Shown here in pieces: positions 24,090-32,991 of a DNA stretch of 33,926 nucleotides (within the stretch, counting starts at the first letter, position 1; every line of letters begins with the position of its first letter). Source of the DNA: an uncultured Polaribacter sp. (GTDB lineage Bacteria; Bacteroidota; Bacteroidia; Flavobacteriales; Flavobacteriaceae). The position numbers and the translations under genes are program-made. The notes beneath the pieces were generated by a model. That model saw only the letters and a program-made list of their open reading frames with translations. It made no database searches and was not told the origin of the DNA. The stretch spans positions 1 to 33,926 of the forward strand of contig CAJQQH010000132.1 of assembly GCA_905480405.1 (NCBI GenBank), given 5' to 3'.

Positions 24090-27000
24090 ATGTATAAAAA
24101 TTTAATTTTACTATTATTAGTATCAATTTCTATTCAATTAAATTCTCAAAAAAAAGAAGTAAAACCAGCTAGTTGGGATGTTAATAACCCTCATGAAAGT
24201 TGGTTATATAATACATTTGAGTTGAATACATCTGAAGGGACTTGGATGAATTTAGATATTTCACCAGATGGAAAAACTATTGTTTTTGATCTATTAGGTG
24301 ATATTTATAAAATGCCAATTTCTGGTGGAACAACAACAATTTTAAGGTCTGGTTTAGCGTATGAAGTACAGCCAAAATTTAGTCCGAATGGAAAATATAT
24401 TTCTTTTACAAGTGATGCAGAAGGCGGAAACAATATTTGGGTGATGACAGCAAATGGAAAAAACGCAAAATCTATTACTAAAGAAAAATTTAGATTATTA
24501 AACAATGCTGTTTGGACGCCAGATGGAAAATCTTTAGTAGCTAGAAAACATTTTACTTCTACACGTTCTGTAGGTGCTGGTGAAATGTGGCAATATCCTC
24601 TTAATGGTACTGCAGGTTTAAAATTAACAAAAAGAAAAAATGATCAGCAAGATGTAAATGACCCATCAATTTCACCAGACGGAAAGTATTTATATTATGC
24701 GGAAGACATGTATCCTGGAGGTTTTTTTCAATACAACAAAGATCCCAACAAACAGATTTATGTAATCAATCAATATAACTTTGAAACTGGCGAAACTGAA
24801 CGAATTACTGGAGGTCCTGGAGGAGCTGCAAGACCTGTAATTTCTAGAAATGGTAAATTATTGGCTTTTGTAAAACGTGTAAGAACAAAATCGGTTTTAT
24901 ACATTCATGAGTTAGAAACGGGTAAAGAATGGCCAGTTTATGAGAATTTAAGTAAAGACCAAAGTGAAGCTTGGGCGGTTTTTGGAGTGTATCCTCATTT
25001 TGCGTGGATGCCAGATAGTAAAGACATTATTATTTGGGCGCAAGGAAAGATAAATCGTGTTAATATCGCCACAAAACAGATAGCAAATATTCCTTTTCAA
25101 GTAAGTCAAGAAATAAAACTAGCAAAAACTCATCGTGTAAAAAGAAAAGTTTTTGAGGAGGAATTTACTTCCAAAATGATTAAAAATGCACAAACTTCTC
25201 CTGACGAAAAAACGGTTGTTTTTACATCTTTAGGTCATATTTATAAAAAAGAGTTACCTAACGGAATCCCGCAAAGAATTACTACTTTATCAGATTTTGA
25301 AGCGGAACCTAGTTTTTCTGTTGATGGACAATCTTTATTATTTGTTACTTGGAATGATGAAAATTTAGGTGCAGTTTATACCGTAAATTTAGATGGCTCA
25401 GGTTTAGAAAAATTAACATCCGAAAAAGGTATTTATAGAACTCCTTCGTTTAACAACTCTAATTCGAAAATTGTATATAGAAAAGAATCTGGTAACGGAG
25501 ACCAAGGATATGATTATTCTAAAAAAACGGGGATTTACATTGCTAATAAAGATGGATCATCTGCTAAAAGAATTTCTAAAAATGGTGAGTTCCCAATGTT
25601 TTCTACGGATGATAAACGTATTTTTCTACAAACCGGAGGTTCCTTTTTTGGTGGTTTAACAAAAAAATTAAAAAGTATCAATTTAAATGGTAAAGATGAA
25701 AGAAGTCATTTTTCGTCTAAACTAGCAAACAGGCTAGTACCAAGTAAAGACAATAATTGGATTTCATTTATACATTTACATAAATTATTTGTAGCTCCTT
25801 TAATTATGAATGGAAGTGAAATTAATTTAGATCAAAATACAAAATCTTTTAAAGTAGAAAGTTTGTCTAAAAATGCAGGAATCAACTTGCATTGGGCAGC
25901 AAATAATAAGAAAGTTTTTTGGACTTTGGGCGACACTTATTTTTCTAAATCAATTGTAAATAATACAACAGACCCTTTTTCTAAAACAAATTTAGTTGCA
26001 GATGAATCTACAGGAATTAAAATAAACTTAAAGGAAAAATCTGATCGTCCAGAAGGTAGAATTGCATTTAAAAACGCAAGAATAATTACCATGAAAGGAG
26101 ATGAAGTTATTAAAAATGGTACGATAATCGTACTTAATAATAAAATTGAAAAAGTTGGTAGAACAAATGCTATAACGATACCTTCTAATGCAAAAGTGTA
26201 TGATATGATTGGTAAGACGATTATGCCAGGTATCGTAGATGTACATGCACATGTTGGTGCTTTTAGAAGTGGTTTAAGTACTCAAAAGCATTGGCAGTTT
26301 TATGCAAACTTAGCTTTTGGTGTTACAACTTCTCATGATCCTTCTGTAAATACTGCAGCTGCATTTACATTGGAAGAAATGCAAAAAAGCGGACAATTGG
26401 TTGGACCCAGAATGTTTTCTACAGGGTTTATTTTATATGGTGCAGAAGGCGATTTTAAAGCTGTAGTTAATAATCTACAAGATGCAAGGTTTGCAGTTTC
26501 TAGAACCAAAGCATTTGGCGCAAAATCTATTAAAAGTTACAATCAACCCAGAAGAGAACAACGCCAGCAAATTATGCAAGCGGCAAGAGAATTAAACGTA
26601 AATGTTGTACCAGAAGGTGGTTCTAATTTTTATGCAAACATGAGTATGATTTTTGACGGTCACACAGGAATTGAGCACAATATTCCTGTAAATCCTGTTT
26701 ATAAAGATGTTTTATCACTTTGGAAAAACAGTAAAACAGGTTACACTCCTACACTAATTGTAAATTACGGAGGAATGAATGGCGAATTTGAATGGTATCA
26801 AAAAATGAATGTGTGGGAAAATAAAACTTTATTAAAATACACACCAAGATATGTAGTGGATTCTCGTTCTAGACATAGAACTATGGTACCAGAAGAAGAG
26901 TATAAAAACGGACATATTTTGACCTCTAAAACGGTAACTGCATTGGCAAATGAAGGTGTAAAAGTAAATTTAGGTGCGCACGGACAATTACAAGGTTTAG

Positions 27001-27365
27001 GTGCTCATTGGGAATTATGGATGTTACAACAAGGTGGTTTATCTAACCACGAAGCTTTAAAAGCCGCTACTATTAATGGTGCAGATTATATTGGGGTTGC
27101 AGATGAATTAGGTTCTTTAGAAAAAGGGAAATTAGCAGATTTAATTATTATGGATAAAAATCCCTTAGAAGATATTAAAAATTCAAATTCGGTAATTTAC
27201 ACCATGGTTAATGGTCGTTTGTATGATGTAAATACTATGAATGAAATTGGTAATTACGATAAAAAAAGAAGTAAGTTTTACTTTGAAATAGATGGTTTTA
27301 ATCAAGGTATTCCTTTAAATTCTAAAACAAACAGTTTTACAATACCAACTTGTAGTTGTCATTAA
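24090..27365 (+). CDS. Secreted beta-propeller (PD40/TolB-like) amidohydrolase
   Basis: With the start at 24090 the product is 1091 residues; an in-frame ATG at 24081 would add three residues ahead of the signal peptide MYKNLILLLLVSISIQ. The N-terminal half (about 50-590) is a beta-propeller built of PD40/WD40-like blades, such as ISPDGKTIVF, FSPNGKYISFTSD, ISPDGKYLYYA and FSVDGQSLLFV. The C-terminal part (about 650-1060) is an amidohydrolase barrel with the metal motif DVHAHVG near 715-721, FDGHTGIEHN and the closing GSLEKGKLADLIIMDKNP. It resembles imidazolonepropionase-type or prolidase-type hydrolases. It follows the triple-fusion gene by about 40 bases without a terminator, so it may be co-transcribed. 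Substrate unknown; the protein is probably periplasmic. Confidence 0.92.
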   Translation: MYKNLILLLLVSISIQLNSQKKEVKPASWDVNNPHESWLYNTFELNTSEGTWMNLDISPDGKTIVFDLLGDIYKMPISGGTTTILRSGLAYEVQPKFSPNGKYISFTSDAEGGNNIWVMTANGKNAKSITKEKFRLLNNAVWTPDGKSLVARKHFTSTRSVGAGEMWQYPLNGTAGLKLTKRKNDQQDVNDPSISPDGKYLYYAEDMYPGGFFQYNKDPNKQIYVINQYNFETGETERITGGPGGAARPVISRNGKLLAFVKRVRTKSVLYIHELETGKEWPVYENLSKDQSEAWAVFGVYPHFAWMPDSKDIIIWAQGKINRVNIATKQIANIPFQVSQEIKLAKTHRVKRKVFEEEFTSKMIKNAQTSPDEKTVVFTSLGHIYKKELPNGIPQRITTLSDFEAEPSFSVDGQSLLFVTWNDENLGAVYTVNLDGSGLEKLTSEKGIYRTPSFNNSNSKIVYRKESGNGDQGYDYSKKTGIYIANKDGSSAKRISKNGEFPMFSTDDKRIFLQTGGSFFGGLTKKLKSINLNGKDERSHFSSKLANRLVPSKDNNWISFIHLHKLFVAPLIMNGSEINLDQNTKSFKVESLSKNAGINLHWAANNKKVFWTLGDTYFSKSIVNNTTDPFSKTNLVADESTGIKINLKEKSDRPEGRIAFKNARIITMKGDEVIKNGTIIVLNNKIEKVGRTNAITIPSNAKVYDMIGKTIMPGIVDVHAHVGAFRSGLSTQKHWQFYANLAFGVTTSHDPSVNTAAAFTLEEMQKSGQLVGPRMFSTGFILYGAEGDFKAVVNNLQDARFAVSRTKAFGAKSIKSYNQPRREQRQQIMQAARELNVNVVPEGGSNFYANMSMIFDGHTGIEHNIPVNPVYKDVLSLWKNSKTGYTPTLIVNYGGMNGEFEWYQKMNVWENKTLLKYTPRYVVDSRSRHRTMVPEEEYKNGHILTSKTVTALANEGVKVNLGAHGQLQGLGAHWELWMLQQGGLSNHEALKAATINGADYIGVADELGSLEKGKLADLIIMDKNPLEDIKNSNSVIYTMVNGRLYDVNTMNEIGNYDKKRSKFYFEIDGFNQGIPLNSKTNSFTIPTCSCH

Positions 27366-27374
27366 TCTCTTTTT

Positions 27375-27926
27375 CTATTCCTTTGGGTAAATAATTTTAT
27401 CCAAAGGAATATCATATTTATTTACATCTTCAATTTTAGATATTGGGTTAAAGAAATTTAAACCTATAGTTAAAACATCTTTTCTACATTTAACAAGAAA
27501 TCTATCATAGAAACCTTTTCCGTAACCAATTCTATAATTTTGTTCGTCAGAAATTAAAAGCGGAACAAAAACCAAATCTAATTGTTTTTCTGAAACCTGA
27601 ACAGCATTTATAGGTTCTGGAATTCCATATTTATTTACTTCTATAATTGTATCGTTTTCTAGATAATAATGAGATAATGTATTCTCTAAAAAGTTACTTT
27701 TACTTACAACAATCTTAACATTACAACTTCTAAAGTACTTGATGATGGGAGCAGTATCAATTTCTTTAAACTTTTCTAAAGTTAGAAAAATATGAATGTT
27801 TTTAATATTAGAAATATCTAACTGAAAAATTTGATTATAAATATTGTCTTGTAATATCTTAATTTGAGACAACGTTAATACTTGTCTCTTTTGTTTGTAT
27901 ATTTTTCGAAGTTCGTTTTTATTCAT
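27375..27926 (-). CDS. 5-formyltetrahydrofolate cyclo-ligase
   Basis: The enzyme converts 5-formyl-THF to 5,10-methenyl-THF using ATP, recovering the storage folate. The chosen start gives 183 residues beginning MNKNELRKIYKQKR, the usual family opening. An in-frame ATG at 27971 would add 15 residues unlike the family and would overlap the upstream gene. The signature FVPLLISD (about 120-127) followed by RIGYGKGFYDRFL (132-144) is complete. It converges on the amidohydrolase gene with 9 bases between stop codons. The 19-base gap to the upstream DUF3781-like gene suggests co-transcription. Confidence 0.93.
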   Translation of the reverse strand: MNKNELRKIYKQKRQVLTLSQIKILQDNIYNQIFQLDISNIKNIHIFLTLEKFKEIDTAPIIKYFRSCNVKIVVSKSNFLENTLSHYYLENDTIIEVNKYGIPEPINAVQVSEKQLDLVFVPLLISDEQNYRIGYGKGFYDRFLVKCRKDVLTIGLNFFNPISKIEDVNKYDIPLDKIIYPKE

Positions 27927-27945
27927 AAAAATTAATTCACAGTAT

Positions 27946-28212
27946 TTACAATATACTCTTAATTCTATCAACTGTAATAACTCTATATGTATTTGAATTA
28001 ATTGTTATTCTAACCATAAACGAGTTGTTAGAAACATAAAAATTCTTACCTTTTTTTACATAATGTTTCGTTGGTGTTTCTTGCAATATTTTTTTTATCA
28101 ACACTTCACTCTCAGTGTTTGTATTACTAACGTTTAGTTTTTTATTAATTCTTTCGTAGACAAGTTTTGTATAACAATGATTCTTTAATATTTGTTTTCT
28201 TAAACTTTCCAT
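27946..28212 (-). CDS. DUF3781-like small protein
   Basis: The 88-residue product has an N-terminal helix with YTKLVYERINKKL (14-26). The C-terminal half is basic, containing HYVKKGKNFYVSNN and ITINSNTYRVITVDRI. This fits what I recall of DUF3781, small uncharacterised proteins with a T-x-L-G/V-x-E-R-I motif and a KGKN-[WF]-Y motif. No signal peptide or membrane segment is seen. It is flanked by the YjbR-like gene (19 bases upstream) and the cyclo-ligase gene (19 bases downstream) on the same strand. Confidence 0.75.
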   Translation of the reverse strand: MESLRKQILKNHCYTKLVYERINKKLNVSNTNTESEVLIKKILQETPTKHYVKKGKNFYVSNNSFMVRITINSNTYRVITVDRIKSIL

Positions 28213-28231
28213 AATTCTAATAAAACAAGGT

Positions 28232-28600
28232 TTATAAATTATTCAATTCTTCTTTTAATTTCTTAGTTAAACCTTTAACAACTAAATCGTAAGAGTGATT
28301 AATTAATTCTACTACTAAATTATCTGAAACATCACTAGTATTTATAAAAACAGTGTTCCAGTGTTTTTTATTCATATGAAAACCAGAAATTACACCTTCA
28401 TATTCACCTCTTAATTCTAATGCTTTTTCGGGATCACATTTTAAATTGATTTTCTGTTCTCCTTTTTCCCAGTTATTTAAACCAACAAGAGCAAACATTT
28501 TATTCATCACTTTAAAAACCAGCGTAGATTCGTCAAAAGGAAAATGTTCTGTTACTCCTTTTTTTGCAATACAAAAATCTCTAAGTTGTTCTATGTGCAT
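28232..28600 (-). CDS. MmcQ/YjbR family DNA-binding-like protein
   Basis: The 122-residue protein from the ATG at 28600 begins MHIEQLRDFCIAKKGVTEHFPFDESTLVFKV-like; the typical opening of this family has EQLRDFC, G-V-T-E-x-F-P-F and an F-K-V strand. Later come KINLKCDPEKALELR and HMNKKHWNTVFI, the conserved W-N-T/TV part of the CyaY-like fold. An upstream TTG at 28657 could extend it by 19 residues, but it falls inside a TAAATTTG promoter box, so the shorter form is right. Function in the family is largely unknown, and DNA binding rests only on a structural fold assignment. Confidence 0.9.
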   Translation of the reverse strand: MHIEQLRDFCIAKKGVTEHFPFDESTLVFKVMNKMFALVGLNNWEKGEQKINLKCDPEKALELRGEYEGVISGFHMNKKHWNTVFINTSDVSDNLVVELINHSYDLVVKGLTKKLKEELNNL

Positions 28601-28641
28601 TTTAATTTTATTTAAAAACCATTTATTATTAGATAAAAAAG

Positions 28642-28662
28642 TATCTTTATGTATCAAATTTA
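28642..28662. promoter_or_regulatory. Overlapping divergent promoters of the YjbR-like and CorA-like genes
   Basis: The minus strand reads TAAATTTG at 28655-28662, an exact match, 54 bases before the YjbR-like ATG. The + strand has TATCTTTA at 28642-28649, one base off consensus, 27 bases before the CorA-like ATG. The two boxes are only 5 bases apart, so the genes may compete for polymerase. Confidence 0.45.
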
Positions 28663-28676
28663 CAATTATTATTTAA

Positions 28677-29657
28677 ATGGAAAATGATTTTTTAAAAAAC
28701 ACATCTCTTATAAGTTATTCTAAAAACAACTATGAAAAAACGAGTTATTTGTCTATTTCTGATGTTGTTCTTACCAATACAACACCATCTACAGAATGGT
28801 TAAATACGTACGGTTTAAATTTTAGAAACATTTTTAAAAAAATAATTACAAATAATAATTTAGATGATTTCTTGATTAAATTGTTCATGGAAGATGAGCA
28901 TCCAAATAAAGTTATTTTACTTGATGATTTGGTGTTTATTAGTACTCGTGTTTTAAAAACTGAAAGTAAAGATTTAGATTCTGAACAAATGTTTTTTATC
29001 TTTTCTTCTGGTTTTCTATGGAGCATTCAAGAAAAAAGTGGCGATTATTTTAACTGGATTCGTGAGCGATTAGAAGGTAATAAAGGAATTGTAAGAAAAA
29101 AGAAAGCTGATTATTTATTGTTTTTGGTTTTGGAGTCTATTGTTGATAATTATGAAGAAACTTATCAAAAAAATGCTGAATTAAGTTCTGACAAGTTAAA
29201 TGCTGAAATAATAAAACCAACTCCTGAATTTACTTCTTTGGTGGAAAAAAGAAAACAAGAATTGTTCAACTTTAAAAAAGCTGCAATTGGTTTAAAAGAC
29301 ATGATTATAAAATTAGAAAAAATTAAAATCGTTGATTTTGACATTAAATATTATAGCGAATTAAAAGAACAAACTAGTAATTTAATTTCTAATATCGATT
29401 TTGAATTACAAGAATTAGAAAGTAAAATAAACTTGATTTTTAGTATACAAGGTCATCGATTAAATGAGGTAATGAAAACATTAACTATTCTATCGGTTAT
29501 TTTTATTCCGTTAACTTTTTTAGCTGGTATTTATGGGATGAATTTCGAAAATATCCCCGAGCTAAAGCTAAAATACGGCTATTTTATACTCTTAGGTATT
29601 ATGGTTTTAGTAACCGTTATTTCTGTTTGGTACTTTAAACGTAAAAAGTGGTTTTAA
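28677..29657 (+). CDS. CorA-family divalent cation transporter
   Basis: The 326-residue protein is a member of the CorA Mg2+/Co2+ channel superfamily. A cytoplasmic alpha/beta N-terminus (about 20-150) leads into a long charged helix (about 185-265). Two C-terminal membrane helices follow (about 267-285 and 300-321) with the signature YGMNF near 284-288 directly after the first. The tail KRKKWF stays in the cytoplasm. The GMN triad is intact, so transport is likely. Ion choice (Mg, Co, Ni or Zn) cannot be read from the sequence. The metal module begins about 300 bases downstream, but a terminator or shared promoter is not evident, so linkage is only positional. Confidence 0.93.
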   Translation: MENDFLKNTSLISYSKNNYEKTSYLSISDVVLTNTTPSTEWLNTYGLNFRNIFKKIITNNNLDDFLIKLFMEDEHPNKVILLDDLVFISTRVLKTESKDLDSEQMFFIFSSGFLWSIQEKSGDYFNWIRERLEGNKGIVRKKKADYLLFLVLESIVDNYEETYQKNAELSSDKLNAEIIKPTPEFTSLVEKRKQELFNFKKAAIGLKDMIIKLEKIKIVDFDIKYYSELKEQTSNLISNIDFELQELESKINLIFSIQGHRLNEVMKTLTILSVIFIPLTFLAGIYGMNFENIPELKLKYGYFILLGIMVLVTVISVWYFKRKKWF

Positions 29658-29923
29658 AAATTAATTTAGTTTGTTTCTAAACTCAATTTTAAAGAACTTC
29701 GCTAACTATGTTTATAAAACATTAAAACGTTGCATAAACATGTTTACGTTGTGCATAATGCGGAAAATCGTTCTAAACATCAACATTTGAACTAAAAAAG
29801 CCAACCGCACAAACAGCACATTTATTTTTTCCAGCCACAAAAAGCCAACACTTAAAAAAAATAAAAGAGCTGTTTTTAGCCAACGCTCAAAACGGAACGC
29901 AAAACAGAATTAAGAAATGACTT

Positions 29924-29938
29924 TGCAATACCATTGCA
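29924..29938. promoter_or_regulatory. Candidate Fur/Zur-family operator, copy 1
   Basis: TGCAAT-ACC-ATTGCA is a perfect 6-3-6 palindrome. It lies 12 bases upstream of the TATCTTTG box, over the -33 region of the DUF6660-like gene promoter. The surrounding 21 bases match copy 2 at 18 positions. Confidence 0.7.
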
Positions 29939-29950
29939 TTAATAATTCTC

Positions 29951-29958
29951 TATCTTTG
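29951..29958 (+). promoter_or_regulatory. -7 box of the metal module operon
   Basis: TATCTTTG fits TAnnTTTG exactly and ends 5 bases before the ATG at 29964. A GTG at 29958 overlaps the box, so it cannot be a sensible start codon. Confidence 0.7.
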
Positions 29959-29963
29959 TGACA

Positions 29964-30281
29964 ATGAAATTTATCACTATCATATTATCTTTATTAATAC
30001 TTGTTTTGTCAATAAAACCTTGTTCTGACGGAAATAATGCCGAAGACCAACACCAAGACGAAATAACTGCTGAACACAATCATCAAAATGATAGTGATGA
30101 TACTTGTCCAATAACTTGTATTTGTAATTGTTGCGGAATCGCAATTACATATCAACCAATTCAAACTTTTGAATTAGGTAATAACAATCAAATTTCTACA
30201 GTAATTCTATCTGCTTATCAATCAATATACAGATTTAATTTTCATTCCAATATCTGGCAACCGCCTCAATTGATTAGCTAA
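29964..30281 (+). CDS. DUF6660-like His/Cys-rich exported protein
   Basis: The 105-residue product starts with a hydrophobic signal sequence (MKFITIILSLLILVLSIKPC). An acidic, histidine-rich stretch with HQ, EHNHQND and DSDDTC follows, then a dense cysteine cluster CPITCICNCCG (about 47-57). The C-terminal 45 residues are polar, ending IWQPPQLIS. Such spacing of His, Asp and Cys suggests metal binding outside the cytoplasm. The pattern matches what I know as DUF6660, often found next to TonB-dependent receptors in Bacteroidota. It is the first gene of the operon, 51 bases before the receptor. Whether it traps, delivers or senses the metal is unknown. Confidence 0.82.
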   Translation: MKFITIILSLLILVLSIKPCSDGNNAEDQHQDEITAEHNHQNDSDDTCPITCICNCCGIAITYQPIQTFELGNNNQISTVILSAYQSIYRFNFHSNIWQPPQLIS

Positions 30282-30332
30282 TTTATCGACCAAAAGTCAA
30301 AAAATTTTAGTTAATTAATTTTTACATTTTCA

Positions 30333-32519
30333 ATGAATAAATACATATTGAGCGCAATGCTCACAATCATAATGTGCTTTTCTATAAAAGCGCAAACATC
30401 TGATATACAAATAAAAGTAGTTTCAGAATCCGAAAACGAACCGTTATTAGGAGCAACAGTATATTTTGAGGAATTAGAAAAAGGAGCAGTAACCGATTTT
30501 GACGGAATTGCAACTTTTACAGAAATTCCAAACGGAGAACATATTATAATAATTTCATATTTAGGTTTTGAAACCTTAAAAACTACTATTCTAATCCCTA
30601 ATAATTCAGATTTAATTTTCAAATTAAAAAGTGGTGGAAACGAATTGGACGAAGTTGTATTGCAATCTTCAAGAAGTACAAGAACGGTAAGAAAAATTCC
30701 AACAAGAATAGAATATATTGGTGCAGAAGAGTTAGGAGAAAAAGCCATAATGAATCCCACTAATATCTCAATGGTACTTCGTGAAAGCACAGGAATTCAA
30801 ATGCAACAAACTTCTTTAAGTAGCGGAAGTACAAATATTAGAATTCAAGGACTCGATGGACGTTACACACAACTTTTAAGAGATGGATTTCCTCTTTATG
30901 GAGGTTTTTCAAGTGGTTTGAGCATATTACAAATTCCACCTTTGGACTTGCAACAGTTTGAAATTATTAAAGGAAGTTCTTCAACACTATATGGTGGAGG
31001 AGCAATCGCAGGATTGATAAATATGGTTTCAAAAACACCAGACGAAGAACCAGCTTTAGATATTATGCTAACGCAAACCCAAGCATTAGGAAGTACAGCA
31101 AATGTATTTTACAGCAAACGAAATGAGAAATTTGGTGTTTCACTTTACGGTTCTGGTCATTCTCAAAAAGTATACGACCCAGAAAATGATGGTTTTAGTA
31201 ATTTACCAAAAACAACATCAATTTCATTCAACCCAAAATTCTTTTATTATCCATCAGAAAAAACAACCTTTTGGATTGGTTTAAATGGAACTTACGATGA
31301 CAGAATTGGTGGAGATGTAACAAAAATTGAAAGTGGAGAAAATGGAATTCATCAATATACTGAAGAAAATATCTCAAAAAGAGTAAGCAGTCAAGCAGTT
31401 TATAAAACACAAATAGATTCAATAAGCTCTTTAAACATAAAAAATAGTGTTTCCTTTTTCGATAGAAACCTTACTATTCCAGATTTTAATTTTGACGGTA
31501 AACAAATCAACACGTTTACAGAAGTTACCTATCAAAAAGTAACTTCAAAAGCTGATTGGATTTTTGGTGCAAACTTATATACATCAAACTTTGATGAGAA
31601 TGATAACGCAACTTTACAACGTGACCAAACAGATATAACTTATGGAATGTTTGCAAACAATATTTATGACCTTTCAGATAATTGGATTTTAGAAACTGGA
31701 TTGAGAGCAGATTACAATACGGATTTTGGATTTTTTCCACTTCCAAGAATTTCATTATTGTATAAAAATGACAATGGATTTTCAAGTAGAATTGGTGGTG
31801 GTTTAGGCTACAAAATACCTGATATTTTCACAGAGGAAGCAGAATTTATAAATTTCGAAAATGTACTTGGTATAGATAAATCAAACTTAAAAGCAGAACG
31901 TTCTTATGGTTTAAATCTTGATTTTAATTATAAAACTCGTCTATTCGAGAGTATAGGTTTTTCAATTAATCAGCTTTTTTACGTTTCTGCAATAAACAAC
32001 GGTTTATTATTAAATAGTACAGATAACGGATTGTTTGCATTTGAAAATGCAACCGACGAAATTTTAAGCAAAGGAGCAGAAACAAATATAAAGTTTACAT
32101 ACAAAGACTTTCGATGGTTTTTAAATTATGCGCTAATAGATACAAAATTGAACTATTTGGCAGGAAATCCGCAAAAGCCTTTAACGGCAAAACATAACGC
32201 AGGAAGCGTGTTGATGTATGAATCTGAAAAATGGCGAATAGGTTATGAAACATTTTATACTGGAAAGCAATTTTTATCAAACGGAACTGAAACAACGGAC
32301 TTTGTAACAATGGGTTTACTATTAATGCGTAATTTTAAATTTGGTAGTGCATTTGTAAACTTTGAAAATTTCACAGATAGAAGACAAAGTAGGTTCTCAC
32401 CATTGGTTTTACCACCACACGAAAATCCTATATTTCCAGAAATATATGCACCAACAGATGGATTTATATTTAGTGTAGGTATAATAATTAAACCATTTGG
32501 AAACGAAGACCACGATTAA
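30333..32519 (+). CDS. TonB-dependent outer-membrane receptor
   Basis: The 728-residue protein has a signal peptide (residues 1-20, ending KAQ). A carboxypeptidase-D regulatory-like domain follows (about 24-98, PLLGATVYFEELEKGAVTD and HIIIISYLGFET). The plug domain (about 120-235) has VLRESTGIQMQQ, IRIQGLDGRYTQLLRDG and STLYGGGAIAGLINMVSK, and the rest is a 22-strand-type barrel. The last strand ends IIIKPF, then a short EDHD-containing tail. It imports a ligand across the outer membrane using the TonB-ExbBD complex. Context with a Fur-family gene (2 bases downstream) and a His/Cys-rich protein points to metal, perhaps zinc, or a metal chelate, rather than a glycan. No SusD partner is present. 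Confidence 0.95.
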   Translation: MNKYILSAMLTIIMCFSIKAQTSDIQIKVVSESENEPLLGATVYFEELEKGAVTDFDGIATFTEIPNGEHIIIISYLGFETLKTTILIPNNSDLIFKLKSGGNELDEVVLQSSRSTRTVRKIPTRIEYIGAEELGEKAIMNPTNISMVLRESTGIQMQQTSLSSGSTNIRIQGLDGRYTQLLRDGFPLYGGFSSGLSILQIPPLDLQQFEIIKGSSSTLYGGGAIAGLINMVSKTPDEEPALDIMLTQTQALGSTANVFYSKRNEKFGVSLYGSGHSQKVYDPENDGFSNLPKTTSISFNPKFFYYPSEKTTFWIGLNGTYDDRIGGDVTKIESGENGIHQYTEENISKRVSSQAVYKTQIDSISSLNIKNSVSFFDRNLTIPDFNFDGKQINTFTEVTYQKVTSKADWIFGANLYTSNFDENDNATLQRDQTDITYGMFANNIYDLSDNWILETGLRADYNTDFGFFPLPRISLLYKNDNGFSSRIGGGLGYKIPDIFTEEAEFINFENVLGIDKSNLKAERSYGLNLDFNYKTRLFESIGFSINQLFYVSAINNGLLLNSTDNGLFAFENATDEILSKGAETNIKFTYKDFRWFLNYALIDTKLNYLAGNPQKPLTAKHNAGSVLMYESEKWRIGYETFYTGKQFLSNGTETTDFVTMGLLLMRNFKFGSAFVNFENFTDRRQSRFSPLVLPPHENPIFPEIYAPTDGFIFSVGIIIKPFGNEDHD

Positions 32520-32521
32520 TT

Positions 32522-32938
32522 ATGCAAACAATAGAAGAATTATTAGAATCTAAAAATATTCGTGTAACAGCAATGCGTTTGTTAATCTACAAGTTCCTTG
32601 CAGAAAAGCAAATTGCTGTTACATTAAGCGATATAGAAAATGCTTTTGAGAAAGCAGATAGAACAACGTTGTACAGAACCGTCAAAACATTTGAAGAAAA
32701 AGATATTGTACATCAAATAGACGATGGTACAGGTATTACAAAATATGCTTTGTGTGAAAAGGGTTGTAATTGCGAACTTGAAACCGATTTACATTTGCAT
32801 TTTCATTGTAATAACTGTAACGAAACCGTTTGTTTAACAGAACATAAAATCCCTCAAATTAAAGTGCCTGATGGTTTTGTTTCAGAAAACGTAAACTTGG
32901 TTGTAAAAGGAATTTGTGATAAATGTAGTGGTCAGTAA
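32522..32938 (+). CDS. Fur-family transcriptional repressor (Zur-like)
   Basis: The 138-residue protein has the Fur winged helix (about 1-75, with RVTAMRLLIYKFL at 14-26 and DRTTLYRTVKTFEEKDIV at 46-63). A dimerisation domain follows, carrying H-L-H-F-H-C-x2-C (91-99) and C-x2-C (132-135). These four cysteines form the structural zinc site, and the histidines at 91, 93 and 95 are the likely regulatory metal ligands. An additional C78/C82/C84 group (CEKGCNC) is unusual. It begins 2 bases after the receptor stop, so translation is coupled. Metal identity (Zn, Fe or Mn) cannot be told from the sequence; Zur is favoured by the His/Cys-rich partner. Confidence 0.92.
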   Translation: MQTIEELLESKNIRVTAMRLLIYKFLAEKQIAVTLSDIENAFEKADRTTLYRTVKTFEEKDIVHQIDDGTGITKYALCEKGCNCELETDLHLHFHCNNCNETVCLTEHKIPQIKVPDGFVSENVNLVVKGICDKCSGQ

Positions 32939-32939
32939 T

Positions 32940-32954
32940 TGCACTTCCATTGCA
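32940..32954. promoter_or_regulatory. Candidate Fur/Zur-family operator, copy 2
   Basis: TGCACT-TCC-ATTGCA is the 6-3-6 palindrome of copy 1 with one arm pair mismatched. It starts 2 bases after the fur stop codon and lies 37 bases before the methyltransferase-like ATG, which suggests a second, internal regulated promoter. Confidence 0.62.
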
Positions 32955-32991
32955 TTGATTTTTAGAGCAATTTTACATCAAATTAGAAACT

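Larger units (their letters stand above)
29658..29963. other. Non-coding left flank of the metal module with short repeats
   Basis: No gene is seen. The stretch contains a perfect 12-bp palindrome TAAACATGTTTA (29735-29746), GTTGTGCATA (29748-29757), TTTGAACTAAA (29786-29796), GCCAACACT (near 29843) and GCCAACGCTCAAA (29879-29891). Most of these recur in the right flank after 33590. It ends with the operator and promoter of the DUF6660-like gene. Confidence 0.65.

Noticed and set aside
27377..27410. 10-bp hairpin (ATTCCTTTGG with CCAAAGGAAT) between the amidohydrolase and cyclo-ligase genes
   Set aside because: The stem is perfect but no T tract follows on either strand, and most of it is inside the cyclo-ligase coding sequence. 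It is too weak to call a terminator.
30311..30790. 159-codon open frame on the minus strand
   Set aside because: It lies wholly opposite the start of the TonB-dependent receptor, whose signal, plug and barrel motifs are unmistakable. The antisense product has no family features and is a by-product of codon use.
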